Assembly (NCBI GenBank): GCA_904393855.1 | Contig: CAJFNE010000004.1 | Span: 1-27,047 of the forward strand | From: an uncultured Oscillibacter sp. | GTDB taxonomy: Bacteria; Bacillota; Clostridia; Oscillospirales; Oscillospiraceae | Length of the DNA stretch: 27,047 bases | Direction: 5' to 3' | In this document: positions 1 through 8,040 of the stretch, piece by piece | How the letters are laid out: the number at the start of each line of letters is the position of its first letter | Position numbering within the stretch: position 1 is the stretch's first letter | Program-made: the position numbers and the translations under genes | The notes under the pieces: generated by a model | Told to the model about the DNA's origin: nothing | Seen by the model: the letters and a program-made list of their open reading frames with translations, nothing else | The model's database searches: none

Positions 1-869
1 AGGTGGAGCGGGCCTACCGGGACGCCAAGATCACCACCATCTACGAGGGCACCAACGAGATCCAGCGGGTGGTCATCGCCTCCCACATCCTGGGCAAGGC
101 CCCCAAGAGCTCCGGCGGCTCCTCCAGCAAGGCCAAGAAGCCCGCTCCTATCACCGGCATCCGCAAGAAAGTGATCCTGCGGGACGGCACCGCAGAGGAG
201 AAGGTCGCCCAACTGGTGGAACACCTGAAAAAGGACGGCCACGACTTCACCGTGGGCATCCCCCTAGACACCCCCATCGCCCAGGCGGAGCGGGTGGTGT
301 CCGCCGGCAAGGGCATCGGCGCGCAGGAGAACATGAAGCTCATCGAGGACCTGGCAAAAGCCGCCGGCGCGGCCATCGGCTCCTCCCGCCCCGTGGCGGA
401 GACCTTGAAGTACGTGCCCCTGAACCGCTATGTGGGCATGTCCGGCCAGAAGTTCTCCGGCAACCTGTACATCGCCTGCGGCATCTCCGGCGCGGTCCAG
501 CACCTGAAAGGCATCAAGGACGCCTCCACCATCGTGGCCATCAACACCAATGCCGGCGCGCCCATCTTCAAGAACTGCGACTACGGCATCGTGGGGGACG
601 TCAACGAGATCCTGCCCCTGCTGACCGCCGCCCTGGACACCGGGGAGAAGCAGCCCGCGCCCCCCATGGTGAAGATGAAGCGGCCCCGCCCGCCCAAGGA
701 GGAGCCCATCGGCCCCCGCTATGTCTGCGGCGGCTGCGGTTATGAGTACGTCCCCGAGCTGGGGGATCCAGATGCGGAGATCGCCCCCGGCACGTTGTTT
801 GACAAGCTGCCCGAGGACTGGGTCTGCCCGGAGTGCGCCGAGCCCAAGTCCAGCTTCATTGAGGCGTAA
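1..869 (+). CDS. Acyl-CoA dehydrogenase / EtfA C-terminal domain / rubredoxin fusion (5' end outside window)
   Basis: Only the last 288 or so residues are visible; the frame is open to the window edge, and the GTG at position 3 is an internal valine, not a start. Three modules follow one another. Visible residues 1-33 are the acyl-CoA dehydrogenase C-terminus (ITTIYEGTNEIQR, the usual end of the FAD-dependent catalytic domain). After a Ser/Gly/Lys/Pro-rich linker, about residues 52-222 match the FAD-binding C-terminal domain of ETF alpha (YIACGISGAVQHLKG, then DYGIVGD). Residues about 239-288 are a rubredoxin with two CxxC pairs (CGGC near 242 and CPEC near 278) for one Fe(SCys)4. The usual Gly after the last Cys is Ala. 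Such a protein would pass electrons between acyl-CoA/enoyl-CoA, ETF flavin and rubredoxin iron within one chain. The flavodiiron gene starts 35 bases downstream. The module order is seen; the electron route is inferred. Confidence 0.88.
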   Translation, partial: VERAYRDAKITTIYEGTNEIQRVVIASHILGKAPKSSGGSSSKAKKPAPITGIRKKVILRDGTAEEKVAQLVEHLKKDGHDFTVGIPLDTPIAQAERVVSAGKGIGAQENMKLIEDLAKAAGAAIGSSRPVAETLKYVPLNRYVGMSGQKFSGNLYIACGISGAVQHLKGIKDASTIVAINTNAGAPIFKNCDYGIVGDVNEILPLLTAALDTGEKQPAPPMVKMKRPRPPKEEPIGPRYVCGGCGYEYVPELGDPDAEIAPGTLFDKLPEDWVCPECAEPKSSFIEA

Positions 870-904
870 CGGCCCGCCATCTGTGAGAAAAGGAGGATCA
901 TCAT

Positions 905-2131
905 ATGTATTGCGTGAGAACTGTCACCGATAACCTCTACTGGGTGGGGGCCAACGATCACCGGCTGACCCTGTTTGAGAATATCCACCCCATCCCCAAG
1001 GGCGTCAGCTACAACGCCTACCTGCTGCTGGACAAGAAAAGCGTCCTGTTCGACACGGTGGACTGGTCCGCCTGCCGCCAGCTGCTGGAGAACATCGAGT
1101 ACCTGCTGGACGGCAAGCCCCTGGATTATCTCGTCATCAACCACATGGAGCCGGACCACGGCGCCTCCATTGAGGAGATCCTGCTCCGGTATCCCAAGGT
1201 CTCCATCATCTCCACGGAAAAGGCTTTCCTGCTGATGCATCAGTTCGGCTTCCACGTGGACGGCCACAAGTGCATTGAGGTGAAAGAGGGGGACACTTTC
1301 TCCTTCGGAGACCACACCGTTACTTTCGTGGCCGCTCCCATGGTCCACTGGCCTGAGGCCATGGTGACCTTTGACACCACCAACGGCGTCCTCTTCTCCG
1401 CCGACGCTTTCGGCTCTTTCATCGCCCTGGACGGCAAGCTGTTCGCCGACGAGGTGAACTTCGACCGGGACTGGATTGACGAGGCCCGCCGATACCTGAC
1501 CAACATCGTGGGCAAGTACGGCCCCCACATCCAGCTGCTGCTGGGCAAGGCCGCCGGCATCCTGGACCAGATCCAGTACATCTGCCCTCTCCACGGACCC
1601 GTGTGGCGGAAAGACCTGGGGTATTTCATCGACAAGTACGACAAGTGGAGCCGGTACGAGCCGGAGGTGAAAGGCGTGCTGATCGTCTACGCCTCCATGT
1701 ACGGCAACACGGAGGCTGCCGCCCAGGCCCTGGCCGCCAAGCTCTGCGAAAGAGGCGTCACCGACGTGGCGGTATACGACGTGTCCAACACTCATGTGTC
1801 CTACCTGATCTCCGAGAGCTTCAAGTACAGCCATATTGTCCTGGCCTCCGTCACCTATAACTTAGGGATCTACCCGGTGATGAAGAACTATCTGGAGGAC
1901 ATGAAGGCTCTGAACCTCCAGAACCGCACCTTCGCCATCATTGAGAACGGCTCCTGGGCCACCAAGTCCGGGGACCTGATGCAGAAGTTCGTGGAGGATG
2001 AGATGAAGAACATGACCGTCCTCAACGAGCGCCTGAGCCTGGCCTCCTCCCTCCAGGCAGACAAAGCGGTGGAGCTGGACAAGCTGGCGGACGCTCTGGC
2101 AGAGTCCCTGCGGGAGAGCGCGGAGACTTGA
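905..2131 (+). CDS. fprA: Flavodiiron protein (FprA family, A-type flavoprotein)
   Basis: A 408-residue protein of standard length for class A flavodiiron proteins, which reduce O2 to water and/or NO to N2O in the cytoplasm of anaerobes. The N-terminal metallo-beta-lactamase-like domain has the diiron ligands H80-x-E82-x-D84, H148, D167 and H230. The flavodoxin-like FMN domain begins near residue 257 (IVYASMYGNTEAAAQ). The ATG is preceded by AGGAGG at 891-896 with an 8-base spacer. It lies 35 bases after the rubredoxin-ending fusion gene in the same direction, so the two are probably co-transcribed, and rubredoxin is the known electron donor of many flavodiiron proteins. A strong hairpin follows at 2175-2210. 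Whether O2 or NO is the preferred substrate cannot be told from sequence. Confidence 0.95.
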   Translation: MYCVRTVTDNLYWVGANDHRLTLFENIHPIPKGVSYNAYLLLDKKSVLFDTVDWSACRQLLENIEYLLDGKPLDYLVINHMEPDHGASIEEILLRYPKVSIISTEKAFLLMHQFGFHVDGHKCIEVKEGDTFSFGDHTVTFVAAPMVHWPEAMVTFDTTNGVLFSADAFGSFIALDGKLFADEVNFDRDWIDEARRYLTNIVGKYGPHIQLLLGKAAGILDQIQYICPLHGPVWRKDLGYFIDKYDKWSRYEPEVKGVLIVYASMYGNTEAAAQALAAKLCERGVTDVAVYDVSNTHVSYLISESFKYSHIVLASVTYNLGIYPVMKNYLEDMKALNLQNRTFAIIENGSWATKSGDLMQKFVEDEMKNMTVLNERLSLASSLQADKAVELDKLADALAESLRESAET

Positions 2132-2174
2132 TCCGCACGCCGTATGCTTGACATCCAAAGCCCGCTTTCAAACG

Positions 2175-2210
2175 CAGTGAGAGCCGCGCCGAATGGCGCG
2201 GCTCTCACTG
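2175..2210. terminator. Perfect 16-bp stem hairpin between convergent genes
   Basis: Arms 2175-2190 and 2195-2210 are exact inverted repeats around a GAAT loop, very GC-rich. The hairpin lies between the convergent fprA and glycosyltransferase genes, the place for a bidirectional terminator. Neither side has a clear T-run, so it could also be an mRNA 3'-end protecting hairpin. Confidence 0.6.
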
Positions 2211-2382
2211 TCGATAAGCCGAAAGAGGCCGAATGACGGGATGAAGGGGCGCGCGGGAACCCCACCGCCGCGAGGATGACGCCCAGCGCCGTGAACCATC
2301 CCAGCCGGGCATCCCCAGGCAGAGGGCCAGACTGGAGACGGCGGCCGGCGGCTCCTCCCCTCCCCCGGTGCCGGGACGCATC

Positions 2383-3207
2383 TCAGGCCCAGTCCCGGGC
2401 GGCCAGCTGGATATAGTGCCGGTACAGGAGGCCGAAGCGGTAGAAATAGTTCGGTTTCCAGGGCTTGGCCTTTCCGCAGAAGTGGAGCACGGACGTGTGC
2501 GCCATGACCCACTCCACGTTTTGGGTACCGGAGCTGCGCAGCAGGTAATTATTGTAGTTGCGGGCGTCGTAGTTCCAGAGCGCGTCGTCGATGGGCAGGA
2601 TGTCATCCCCGTACAGGGCGTTGAGCAGGTCCTGGTCCGGCAGCAGCAGTTCCGGCCCGTGCTCCTCCACATAGGCAAACAGATCATCCGGCCGAATCCT
2701 GGTTCTGCCCAGGCTGAGGTCCATCAGCAGGACGCCGGAGTTGTAGTAGTCGTGATCCACCCCCAGGCGAATCCGGTTGACGTTGTTGGCCAGCTCCGTC
2801 TTCCCGGTGTGGGCCGCGGCGGCAAACAGCCTGCCCCGCAGATCCGTCTCCCAGAGGGGGCGCAGGGGGTTGATCACCAGGATGTCCGGGTCCAGATACA
2901 AAACTCGGTCCAGCTCCTCCGGCAGCATCTGGGGCGCTAGGAGCCGGTAGTACATCTCCCTGGGATACTGCTTGCTGGCCGGAGCGGTCCGGAACAGCTC
3001 CTCTCCCACCCGGACCTCGTCAAAGCCATAGGACTGCTTGCCGCACCACCGGGCAAGGTCTCCCAGCGCCGCCTCGGGGATGTCGCTGTGGATCAGGTAC
3101 AGGTGGAAGGACTCCCCGGGATTGTTCAGCCGGATGGAGGTGAGCAGTACATGGAGCTGGGGCAGATAGCGTCTGTCCAGGGTTGTCAGAATGGAAATGA
3201 CATTCAT
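2383..3207 (-). CDS. Glycosyltransferase family 8 protein
   Basis: A 274-residue GT-A fold glycosyltransferase of family 8 (LgtC/GatL/glycogenin-like, retaining). The N-terminus MNVISILTTLDRRYLPQL is the nucleotide-sugar binding strand and loop. The metal-binding DxD motif is D106-P-D108 within LYLDPDILV. The acceptor-side motif YYNSGVLLMDL is near 154-164, and the family's C-terminal H-x-x-G-x-x-K-P-W signature is present at H242-W250. No signal peptide or membrane segment is seen, so it is probably cytoplasmic, acting on cell-wall polymer, teichoic acid or capsule precursors using a UDP-sugar. TAAGGAGGA (3216-3224 on the minus strand) lies 8 bases before the ATG. It is transcribed alone, divergent from the TetR gene. 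Donor and acceptor sugars cannot be inferred. Confidence 0.93.
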   Translation of the reverse strand: MNVISILTTLDRRYLPQLHVLLTSIRLNNPGESFHLYLIHSDIPEAALGDLARWCGKQSYGFDEVRVGEELFRTAPASKQYPREMYYRLLAPQMLPEELDRVLYLDPDILVINPLRPLWETDLRGRLFAAAAHTGKTELANNVNRIRLGVDHDYYNSGVLLMDLSLGRTRIRPDDLFAYVEEHGPELLLPDQDLLNALYGDDILPIDDALWNYDARNYNNYLLRSSGTQNVEWVMAHTSVLHFCGKAKPWKPNYFYRFGLLYRHYIQLAARDWA

Positions 3208-3526
3208 AGGTCAGATCCTCCTTACTGGCGGGGAAATCCGTCTCCGGGTTCCCCGCAGGATGCTGTCGGCGCTGGGTAAAAGCAGATCGGCGGCGGCCGC
3301 CCAAGATGGGAAGCCCATGGACATCCGCCCCGTGTCCCGGCCCAGGACAGCCATGAAACGAGTGAGGCGGCAGCTCTCTTGCCGGCGTGCCCGTCGTCCG
3401 CCAGTCTCTCATAAAAGGGTCTCCCGCAAAACGGTCTCACATACAGCACACAAGGTGCTGGACGGGCGGAATTTCTTGTGCTAAAATGAACCAAATAGCA
3501 GAGATTGCGGATGAGGAGTTGGTGCT
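3208..3526. other. Divergent intergenic region (GT8 / TetR)
   Basis: 319 bases between two divergent starts. It holds the GT8 ribosome site at 3216-3224, a small inverted repeat just upstream of it (8-bp arms 3228-3235 and 3249-3256) that would lie in the GT8 leader, and an extended -10 promoter for the TetR gene near 3479-3487. Nothing that looks like a coding region was seen. Confidence 0.5.
3459..3487 (+). promoter_or_regulatory. Putative extended -10 promoter of the TetR gene
   Basis: TGCTAAAAT at 3479-3487 is an extended -10 (TG-N-TAAAAT), with TGGACG at 3459-3464 as a weak -35 and a 17-base spacer. It would start transcription about 30 bases before the GTG start codon. Confidence 0.45.
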
Positions 3527-4069
3527 GTGGCAGTGGATATGAAGCAGCTGATCGCGGAGACCCTGACCGGGCTCTTGGAGCGCAAATCGGTAGACAAGAT
3601 CACCGTCAAGGAACTGGTGGAGACGTGCGGCATCAGCCGCCAGGCCTTTTATTACCACTTTCAGGACATCATGGACGTGATCGAGTGGACCGCCGCGCAG
3701 GCCCTGCAGAAAGCAGTAGATCTAAGCCTGGCCGCGTCCACCCCCCAGGAAGCCCTGGAGACGCTGATCCTCTTTCTGCGGAAAGACAGGAAGCTGATCC
3801 AGCATCTGATGGGCTCCCAGCAGCGGGCGGAGATCGAGCGGCTGCTGGTCCAGTCCGCGCGGGCTTATCTAAGCGCGATGATCCGGGCCAGGGCAGCCAG
3901 CCTGTCCGCCAGCCCCCAGACTCTGGAGACTGCCATCCACTTCTACTCCTATGGTCTGGTGGGCATGATGATGGAAACCCTGGATGAGGAGCGGGACGCC
4001 GCTGTCCTGTCCAAGCAGTTCTACGGCCTGGTCACAGGCTCCCTCTGGGACGGGCCGGAGGCGTCCTAA
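3527..4069 (+). CDS. TetR/AcrR family transcriptional regulator
   Basis: A 180-residue one-component regulator of normal TetR length. The DNA-binding helix-turn-helix spans about residues 25-46, with the typical block ITVKELVETCGISRQAFYYHF. The remainder is an all-helical ligand-binding and dimerisation domain with no recognisable ligand specificity, resembling the DhaS-like small TetR group in its N-terminal sequence. The start is a GTG with GAGGAG at 3513-3518 eight bases ahead; an ATG four codons later is the alternative. It stands alone, divergent from the GT8 gene and upstream of the coiled-coil/ftsH pair, so its target could be itself, the glycosyltransferase or a distant gene. No operator is obvious. 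Confidence 0.9.
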   Translation: MAVDMKQLIAETLTGLLERKSVDKITVKELVETCGISRQAFYYHFQDIMDVIEWTAAQALQKAVDLSLAASTPQEALETLILFLRKDRKLIQHLMGSQQRAEIERLLVQSARAYLSAMIRARAASLSASPQTLETAIHFYSYGLVGMMMETLDEERDAAVLSKQFYGLVTGSLWDGPEAS

Positions 4070-4137
4070 TGCCCGCCTATTCTCATGCTAACCTTAACAG
4101 ATCAGCGAGATCTTGAACATGGATAATTTCCGCGACT

Positions 4138-4198
4138 TGTATAGACAGGCCTTGGAAAATGTCAAAGCTTTTGACATTTTCCAAGGCCTGTCTATACA
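4138..4198. repeat. 61-base perfect inverted repeat (29-bp stem, 3-base loop)
   Basis: Arms 4138-4166 and 4170-4198 are exact reverse complements separated by GCT. The hairpin begins 69 bases after the TetR stop codon and ends 95 bases before the next start. No T-run follows, so it is not a standard intrinsic terminator. A perfect stem of this length may be an RNase III target, a mobile hairpin element or a processed small RNA. No second copy was noticed in the window. Confidence 0.9.
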
Positions 4199-4236
4199 TT
4201 CGGAAAAAACTGGCCATGGCGTCCCAGTGTGATTCC

Positions 4237-4245
4237 TGGTATAAA
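4237..4245 (+). promoter_or_regulatory. Putative extended -10 promoter of the coiled-coil/ftsH unit
   Basis: TGGTATAAA (TG-N-TATAAA) lies 47 bases before the ATG of the coiled-coil gene. No good -35 is seen at 17 bases, as is usual for extended -10 promoters. Confidence 0.4.
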
Positions 4246-4292
4246 GGAAAGCGGAACATCCCAGAAAATCCAGTTTAAGGAGGTCCGCGCTG

Positions 4293-4736
4293 ATGGGATT
4301 GAGCCAAGGAATCTTTGCCGTAAAGCTCTATGAGCTGGAGCAGGAGTACGGCCGGATGCAGAGCCGTCTCCACCTGTTTCAGGAAAAGGATGTGAATCAG
4401 CTCCAGGAGGAGCTGGACCGGCTCCAGGACGAGTACCAGGAGCGCAAGCTGCTGCTGCAGGAGCGGATTCAGTCCAGCCGCTCCCCCTCCGTGGCGGCTC
4501 TGGCCCAGGCCCAGCTGGAGTTCGGGGAGCGGGTGGAGCAGATTCTCCGGGAGGAACTGCCCAATGAGATGCACGGGCGGAACCAGACCAGCACGGCGGA
4601 TGCGGCGGAGGCGGTATCCCTGTACGCGGAGTACGCCATCGACTTCTCCACCCAGACCATGCGGTACGCCCTGATGGTGGCCCTGTCCGCTCTGCTGCTG
4701 CAGCGGCAAGCGGAGCAGGAGACGCCGGAGAGATAA
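4293..4736 (+). CDS. Small coiled-coil protein of unknown function encoded upstream of ftsH
   Basis: A 147-residue protein with no family that I recognise. Residues about 12-60 are rich in Glu, Gln, Leu and Arg in heptad-like spacing (LYELEQEYGRMQSRLHLFQ onward), typical of a coiled coil. A linker and a second helical part follow, and a hydrophobic stretch near 126-137 (ALMVALSALLLQ) could be amphipathic or a short membrane association. There is no signal peptide. The start is well supported by TAAGGAGGT at 4276-4284. The stop is 17 bases before the ftsH start in the same direction, so the two are very probably co-transcribed. An adaptor, substrate or modulator of FtsH is conceivable but rests on context alone. 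Confidence 0.8.
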   Translation: MGLSQGIFAVKLYELEQEYGRMQSRLHLFQEKDVNQLQEELDRLQDEYQERKLLLQERIQSSRSPSVAALAQAQLEFGERVEQILREELPNEMHGRNQTSTADAAEAVSLYAEYAIDFSTQTMRYALMVALSALLLQRQAEQETPER

Positions 4737-4753
4737 ATGGAAGGAGCTTTCAC

Positions 4754-6568
4754 ATGAACGAGGTAATAAACCCCAAGAAACCGCTGATCTATTACTATGC
4801 GATCGTGCTCCTGGTTCTGATGCTGTTCAATTTCCTGGCCATGCCCTGGATAGCCCAGCGTCAGATCCGGGAGGTGGACTACAACACCTTCAATGAAATG
4901 GTCCAGGAGGGCCAGGTGGGTCAGGTGCAGATCCAGGAACAGGAGAACCGCATCCTGTTTACCGACAAGGAGGAGACCACGGTCTATAAGACCCCCATGG
5001 TGCCCGACTACACCCTGACGGACCGCCTGCTGGCGGCAGGGGTCTCCACCACCGGCGAGGAGATCCAGCAGACGGACCCCTTCCTCAGCTTCCTGCTGAC
5101 GTGGGTGCTGCCCATTGTGATCTTCATCGCCCTGGGGCAGTACCTCTCCAGGCGGATGATGAAGAGCATGGGTGGTCCCAACGCCATGATGTTCGGCAAA
5201 TCCAACGCCAAGGTATATGTGAAGTCCTCGGAGGGCATCAAGTTCTCCGATGTAGCCGGTGAGGACGAGGCCAAGGACAACCTGAAGGAGATCGTGGAGT
5301 ACCTCCATGACCCCAAGAAATACCAGGAGATCGGCGCCTCCATGCCCAAGGGCATCCTGCTAGTGGGCCCTCCGGGCACCGGCAAAACCATGCTGGCCAA
5401 GGCCGTGGCCGGCGAGGCCAACGTGCCTTTCTTCTCCATGTCCGGCTCGGAATTCGTGGAGATGTTCGTGGGCATGGGCGCCAGCAAGGTCCGGGACCTC
5501 TTTAAGCAGGCCAAGGAGAAGGCCCCCTGCATCGTGTTCATCGACGAGATCGACGCCATCGGCAAGAAGCGGGACGGCCAGCTGGGCGGCAACGACGAGC
5601 GGGAGCAAACCCTGAATCAGCTGCTGACGGAGATGGACGGCTTCGAGGGCAACACCGGCGTCATCATCCTGGCGGCCACCAACCGCCCCGAGGCGCTGGA
5701 CCCCGCCCTGACCCGGCCCGGCCGGTTTGACCGCCGCGTCCCGGTGGAGCTGCCGGACCTGCAGGGCCGGGAGGATATCTTGAAAGTCCATGCCAAGAAA
5801 ATCAAGGTGGCGGAGGATGTGGACTGGAACAAGATCGCCCGCATGGCCGCCGGCGCCTCCGGCGCGGAGCTGGCCAACATCGTCAACGAGGCCGCCCTGC
5901 GGGCCGTGCGGGACGGCCGGCGCTATGCCACGGAGGCCGACCTGGAGGAGAGCATCGAGGTGGTCATCGCCGGCTATCAGAAGAAGAACGCCATCCTCAC
6001 CGACGAGGAAAAGAAAGTGGTGGCCTATCACGAGGTTGGCCACGCTCTGGTGGCGGCCAAGCAGACCAACTCCGCCCCGGTGCAGAAGATCACCATTGTC
6101 CCCCGGACCTCCGGCGCATTGGGCTACACCATGCAGGTGGACGAGGGCAACCACTATCTCATGAGCCAGGCGGAACTGGAGAACAAGATCGCCACCCTCA
6201 CCGGCGGCCGGGCCGCCGAGGAGCTGGTATTCCACTCCGCCTCCACCGGCGCCTCCAACGACATCGAGCAGGCCACCAAGCTGGCCCGGGCCATGATCAC
6301 CCGGTACGGCATGAGCCAGGACTTCGACATGGTGGCGCTGGAGACCGTTCAGAACCAGTACCTGGGCGGAGACGCCTCTCTGGCCTGCTCCGCGGAGACG
6401 GCGGCGGAGATCGACCGGCAGGTGGTGGGGCTGGTGAAGAAGCAGCATGAAAAGGCCAGCCGGATTCTGGAGGAGAACCGGGAGAAGCTGGACGAGCTGG
6501 CGGAGTACCTCTATGAGAAAGAGACCATCACCGGCGAGGAATTCATGGATATCTTGAATCGGAAATAA
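4754..6568 (+). CDS. ftsH: ATP-dependent zinc metalloprotease FtsH
   Basis: A 604-residue membrane AAA+ protease. Two membrane segments (about 11-33 and 110-130) flank a small extracytoplasmic domain. The AAA+ module has Walker A GPPGTGKT at 205-212, Walker B ending D264-E265, and a second region of homology ending in RPGRFDRR with the arginine fingers. The M41 peptidase domain has the zinc motif H426-E-V-G-H430 and the third ligand Asp in SNDIEQAT (about 503). FtsH hexamers degrade misfolded membrane proteins and selected cytoplasmic regulators. The C-terminal tail is short. A ribosome site (GGAAGGAG near 4739) precedes the ATG, 17 bases after the coiled-coil gene, and a clear terminator follows, so these two genes form one unit. 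Confidence 0.97.
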   Translation: MNEVINPKKPLIYYYAIVLLVLMLFNFLAMPWIAQRQIREVDYNTFNEMVQEGQVGQVQIQEQENRILFTDKEETTVYKTPMVPDYTLTDRLLAAGVSTTGEEIQQTDPFLSFLLTWVLPIVIFIALGQYLSRRMMKSMGGPNAMMFGKSNAKVYVKSSEGIKFSDVAGEDEAKDNLKEIVEYLHDPKKYQEIGASMPKGILLVGPPGTGKTMLAKAVAGEANVPFFSMSGSEFVEMFVGMGASKVRDLFKQAKEKAPCIVFIDEIDAIGKKRDGQLGGNDEREQTLNQLLTEMDGFEGNTGVIILAATNRPEALDPALTRPGRFDRRVPVELPDLQGREDILKVHAKKIKVAEDVDWNKIARMAAGASGAELANIVNEAALRAVRDGRRYATEADLEESIEVVIAGYQKKNAILTDEEKKVVAYHEVGHALVAAKQTNSAPVQKITIVPRTSGALGYTMQVDEGNHYLMSQAELENKIATLTGGRAAEELVFHSASTGASNDIEQATKLARAMITRYGMSQDFDMVALETVQNQYLGGDASLACSAETAAEIDRQVVGLVKKQHEKASRILEENREKLDELAEYLYEKETITGEEFMDILNRK

Positions 6569-6576
6569 GCTGTACT

Positions 6577-6620
6577 GGAGACACAGGCCGGCCCTGGTCT
6601 GGCCTGTGTCTCCCCCTTTT
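6577..6620 (+). terminator. Intrinsic terminator after ftsH
   Basis: Arms GGAGACACAGGCC (6577-6589) and GGCCTGTGTCTCC (6601-6613) form a perfect 13-bp stem with an 11-base loop, followed by CCCCTTTT. It begins 8 bases after the ftsH stop. Confidence 0.85.
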
Positions 6621-6747
6621 CTCTGGACGCCGGGGAGCCGGCATGCCGCATGCCAACAGAGGATTGCCCGGCCGGACGCGGTGCCCGCGGGCCGCGGCGT
6701 CTCCCGGTTTACGGGACGATTACAGCGCAGACAGGAGCAGGAGTCGG

Positions 6748-7755
6748 ATGGATCATCAAAATTGTTTGGAAAAGGATCTGCTGGAGTACAGCCAGGATGT
6801 CCTCGCCTTTGAAGAGGCCCTGGACCTGCGCTATGAGGGCTTCTACGCGCAATTGGCGGATCAGCAGAATCTCTCCCCGGAGGAGCAGGCCGTCCTGCGC
6901 AGCGACGTGACGCAGGAGGTCCGGACGCTGAAGGAGGCCGCCTCCTGCCTGCGTCAGGCCCACCAGTGGGCGTCCGACAAAGCGGACGAGCTCAATACCC
7001 GCCTGCGGGAGGGACAGGAGAGCTCCCGGCGGAAAGGACTCTTTCGCCGGGCGCCCGCAAACTCCGTCATCGATTTCGAGGAGGCTTGGGCGGACAGCTT
7101 TGCCTGCGGCGTCAACTTCTATAAGATCGCCCTGATCTGCATCGCGGGAAGCTTTGCCGGCGTGGTGGTGGAGGTCCTGTGGTGCCTGTTCCGCAACGGG
7201 TATCTTGAGAGCCGGTCCGGCCTGGTCTACGGTCCGTTCAACCCCGTCTATGGCATCGGCGCGGTGGTGATGACCCTGGCCCTGTACCGCTACCGCAACC
7301 GCAGCTCCTCCATCTCTTTTCTGGGCGGCATGGCGGTGGGCAGCGTCATTGAGTATCTGCTCTCCTGGGGGCAGGAGACCCTGTTCGGCTCCACCTCCTG
7401 GGATTACAGCCAGATGCCCTTCAATCTGAACGGGCGCATCTGCCTGCTCTACTCCATTTTCTGGGGCATCCTGGGCGTTTTGTGGATCAAAAGCCTCTAT
7501 CCCCGCCTGGCCCAGCTGATCCTGAAGCTCCCCAACCGCTTCGGGAAGATTTTGACCTGGGCGCTTACCCTGTTCATGATCTTCGACTGCGGCATGAGCC
7601 TGCTGGCCGTGGATCGCTGGTCGGAACGGGTCCACGGGGAGCCCCCCGCGTCCGCCGTGGATACGTTCCTGGACCAGCGCTTCCCGGACGAGCGCATGGA
7701 GCGCATTTACGCCAACATGGACTTCGGCATAGAGTCCGGAGGCACTTCCCCGTAA
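6748..7755 (+). CDS. Membrane protein with putative ABC-transporter type IV (CmpB-like, PF06541) domain
   Basis: 335 residues. The N-terminal part, about 1-115, is soluble, Glu/Gln/Arg-rich and probably helical. About five membrane segments follow (near 125-146, 163-181, 189-206, 231-247 and 268-288). The membrane part carries the conserved landmarks of PF06541: GLVYGPFNPVYGIG (158-171), SWDYS (217-221) and NLNGRICL (226-233). Despite the family name, transport activity is not established and no ATPase gene is adjacent. The frame is open further upstream to 6643, but I chose the ATG at 6748 because AGGAG (6733-6737) and GGAG sites precede it and the upstream residues are Arg/Pro-rich with no ribosome site. 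The long soluble N-terminus is unusual; most members I know are mainly membrane domain. It stands alone between two hairpins. Confidence 0.8.
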   Translation: MDHQNCLEKDLLEYSQDVLAFEEALDLRYEGFYAQLADQQNLSPEEQAVLRSDVTQEVRTLKEAASCLRQAHQWASDKADELNTRLREGQESSRRKGLFRRAPANSVIDFEEAWADSFACGVNFYKIALICIAGSFAGVVVEVLWCLFRNGYLESRSGLVYGPFNPVYGIGAVVMTLALYRYRNRSSSISFLGGMAVGSVIEYLLSWGQETLFGSTSWDYSQMPFNLNGRICLLYSIFWGILGVLWIKSLYPRLAQLILKLPNRFGKILTWALTLFMIFDCGMSLLAVDRWSERVHGEPPASAVDTFLDQRFPDERMERIYANMDFGIESGGTSP

Positions 7756-7851
7756 CCCTCTCCCCTGCCGCCGGGATGTCCGGCGGATGCTCTGGCACAG
7801 GCCATGGGCTGATCGTGGGGCGCGGCGGGAAATCTTTTGCGATGAAAACCA

Positions 7852-7882
7852 GCCCCCGGGACAGAGGATCTGTCCCGGGGGC
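7852..7882 (+). terminator. GC-rich hairpin downstream of the PF06541 gene
   Basis: Perfect 13-bp inverted repeat, GCCCCCGGGACAG (7852-7864) and its complement (7870-7882), with a 5-base loop. It is 97 bases past the stop. No T-run follows, so termination is likely but not certain. Confidence 0.5.
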
Positions 7883-8040
7883 ACTCGCGCGTTAGGGCTC
7901 CGAAAAACGGAACCCTCCACCGGCCGTGAACCCGGCGCAGCGAGTCACGGCCGAAGCATGAAGAAAATACCCGTCCGGCGCACGGGAAAAGTCCCAAGGC
8001 TTTTCTCATCGTCTCAGGGCCTCTCCCGAGCAGAAAGAAA

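Noticed and set aside
740..1834. Open frame of 364 codons on the minus strand opposite fprA
   Set aside because: Antisense shadow of a well-supported gene; no ribosome site and no recognisable domain.
6643..6747. N-terminal extension of the PF06541 protein from the ATG at 6643
   Set aside because: The extra 35 residues are Arg/Pro-rich, the ATG has no ribosome site and lies close behind the ftsH terminator; the ATG at 6748 is better supported.
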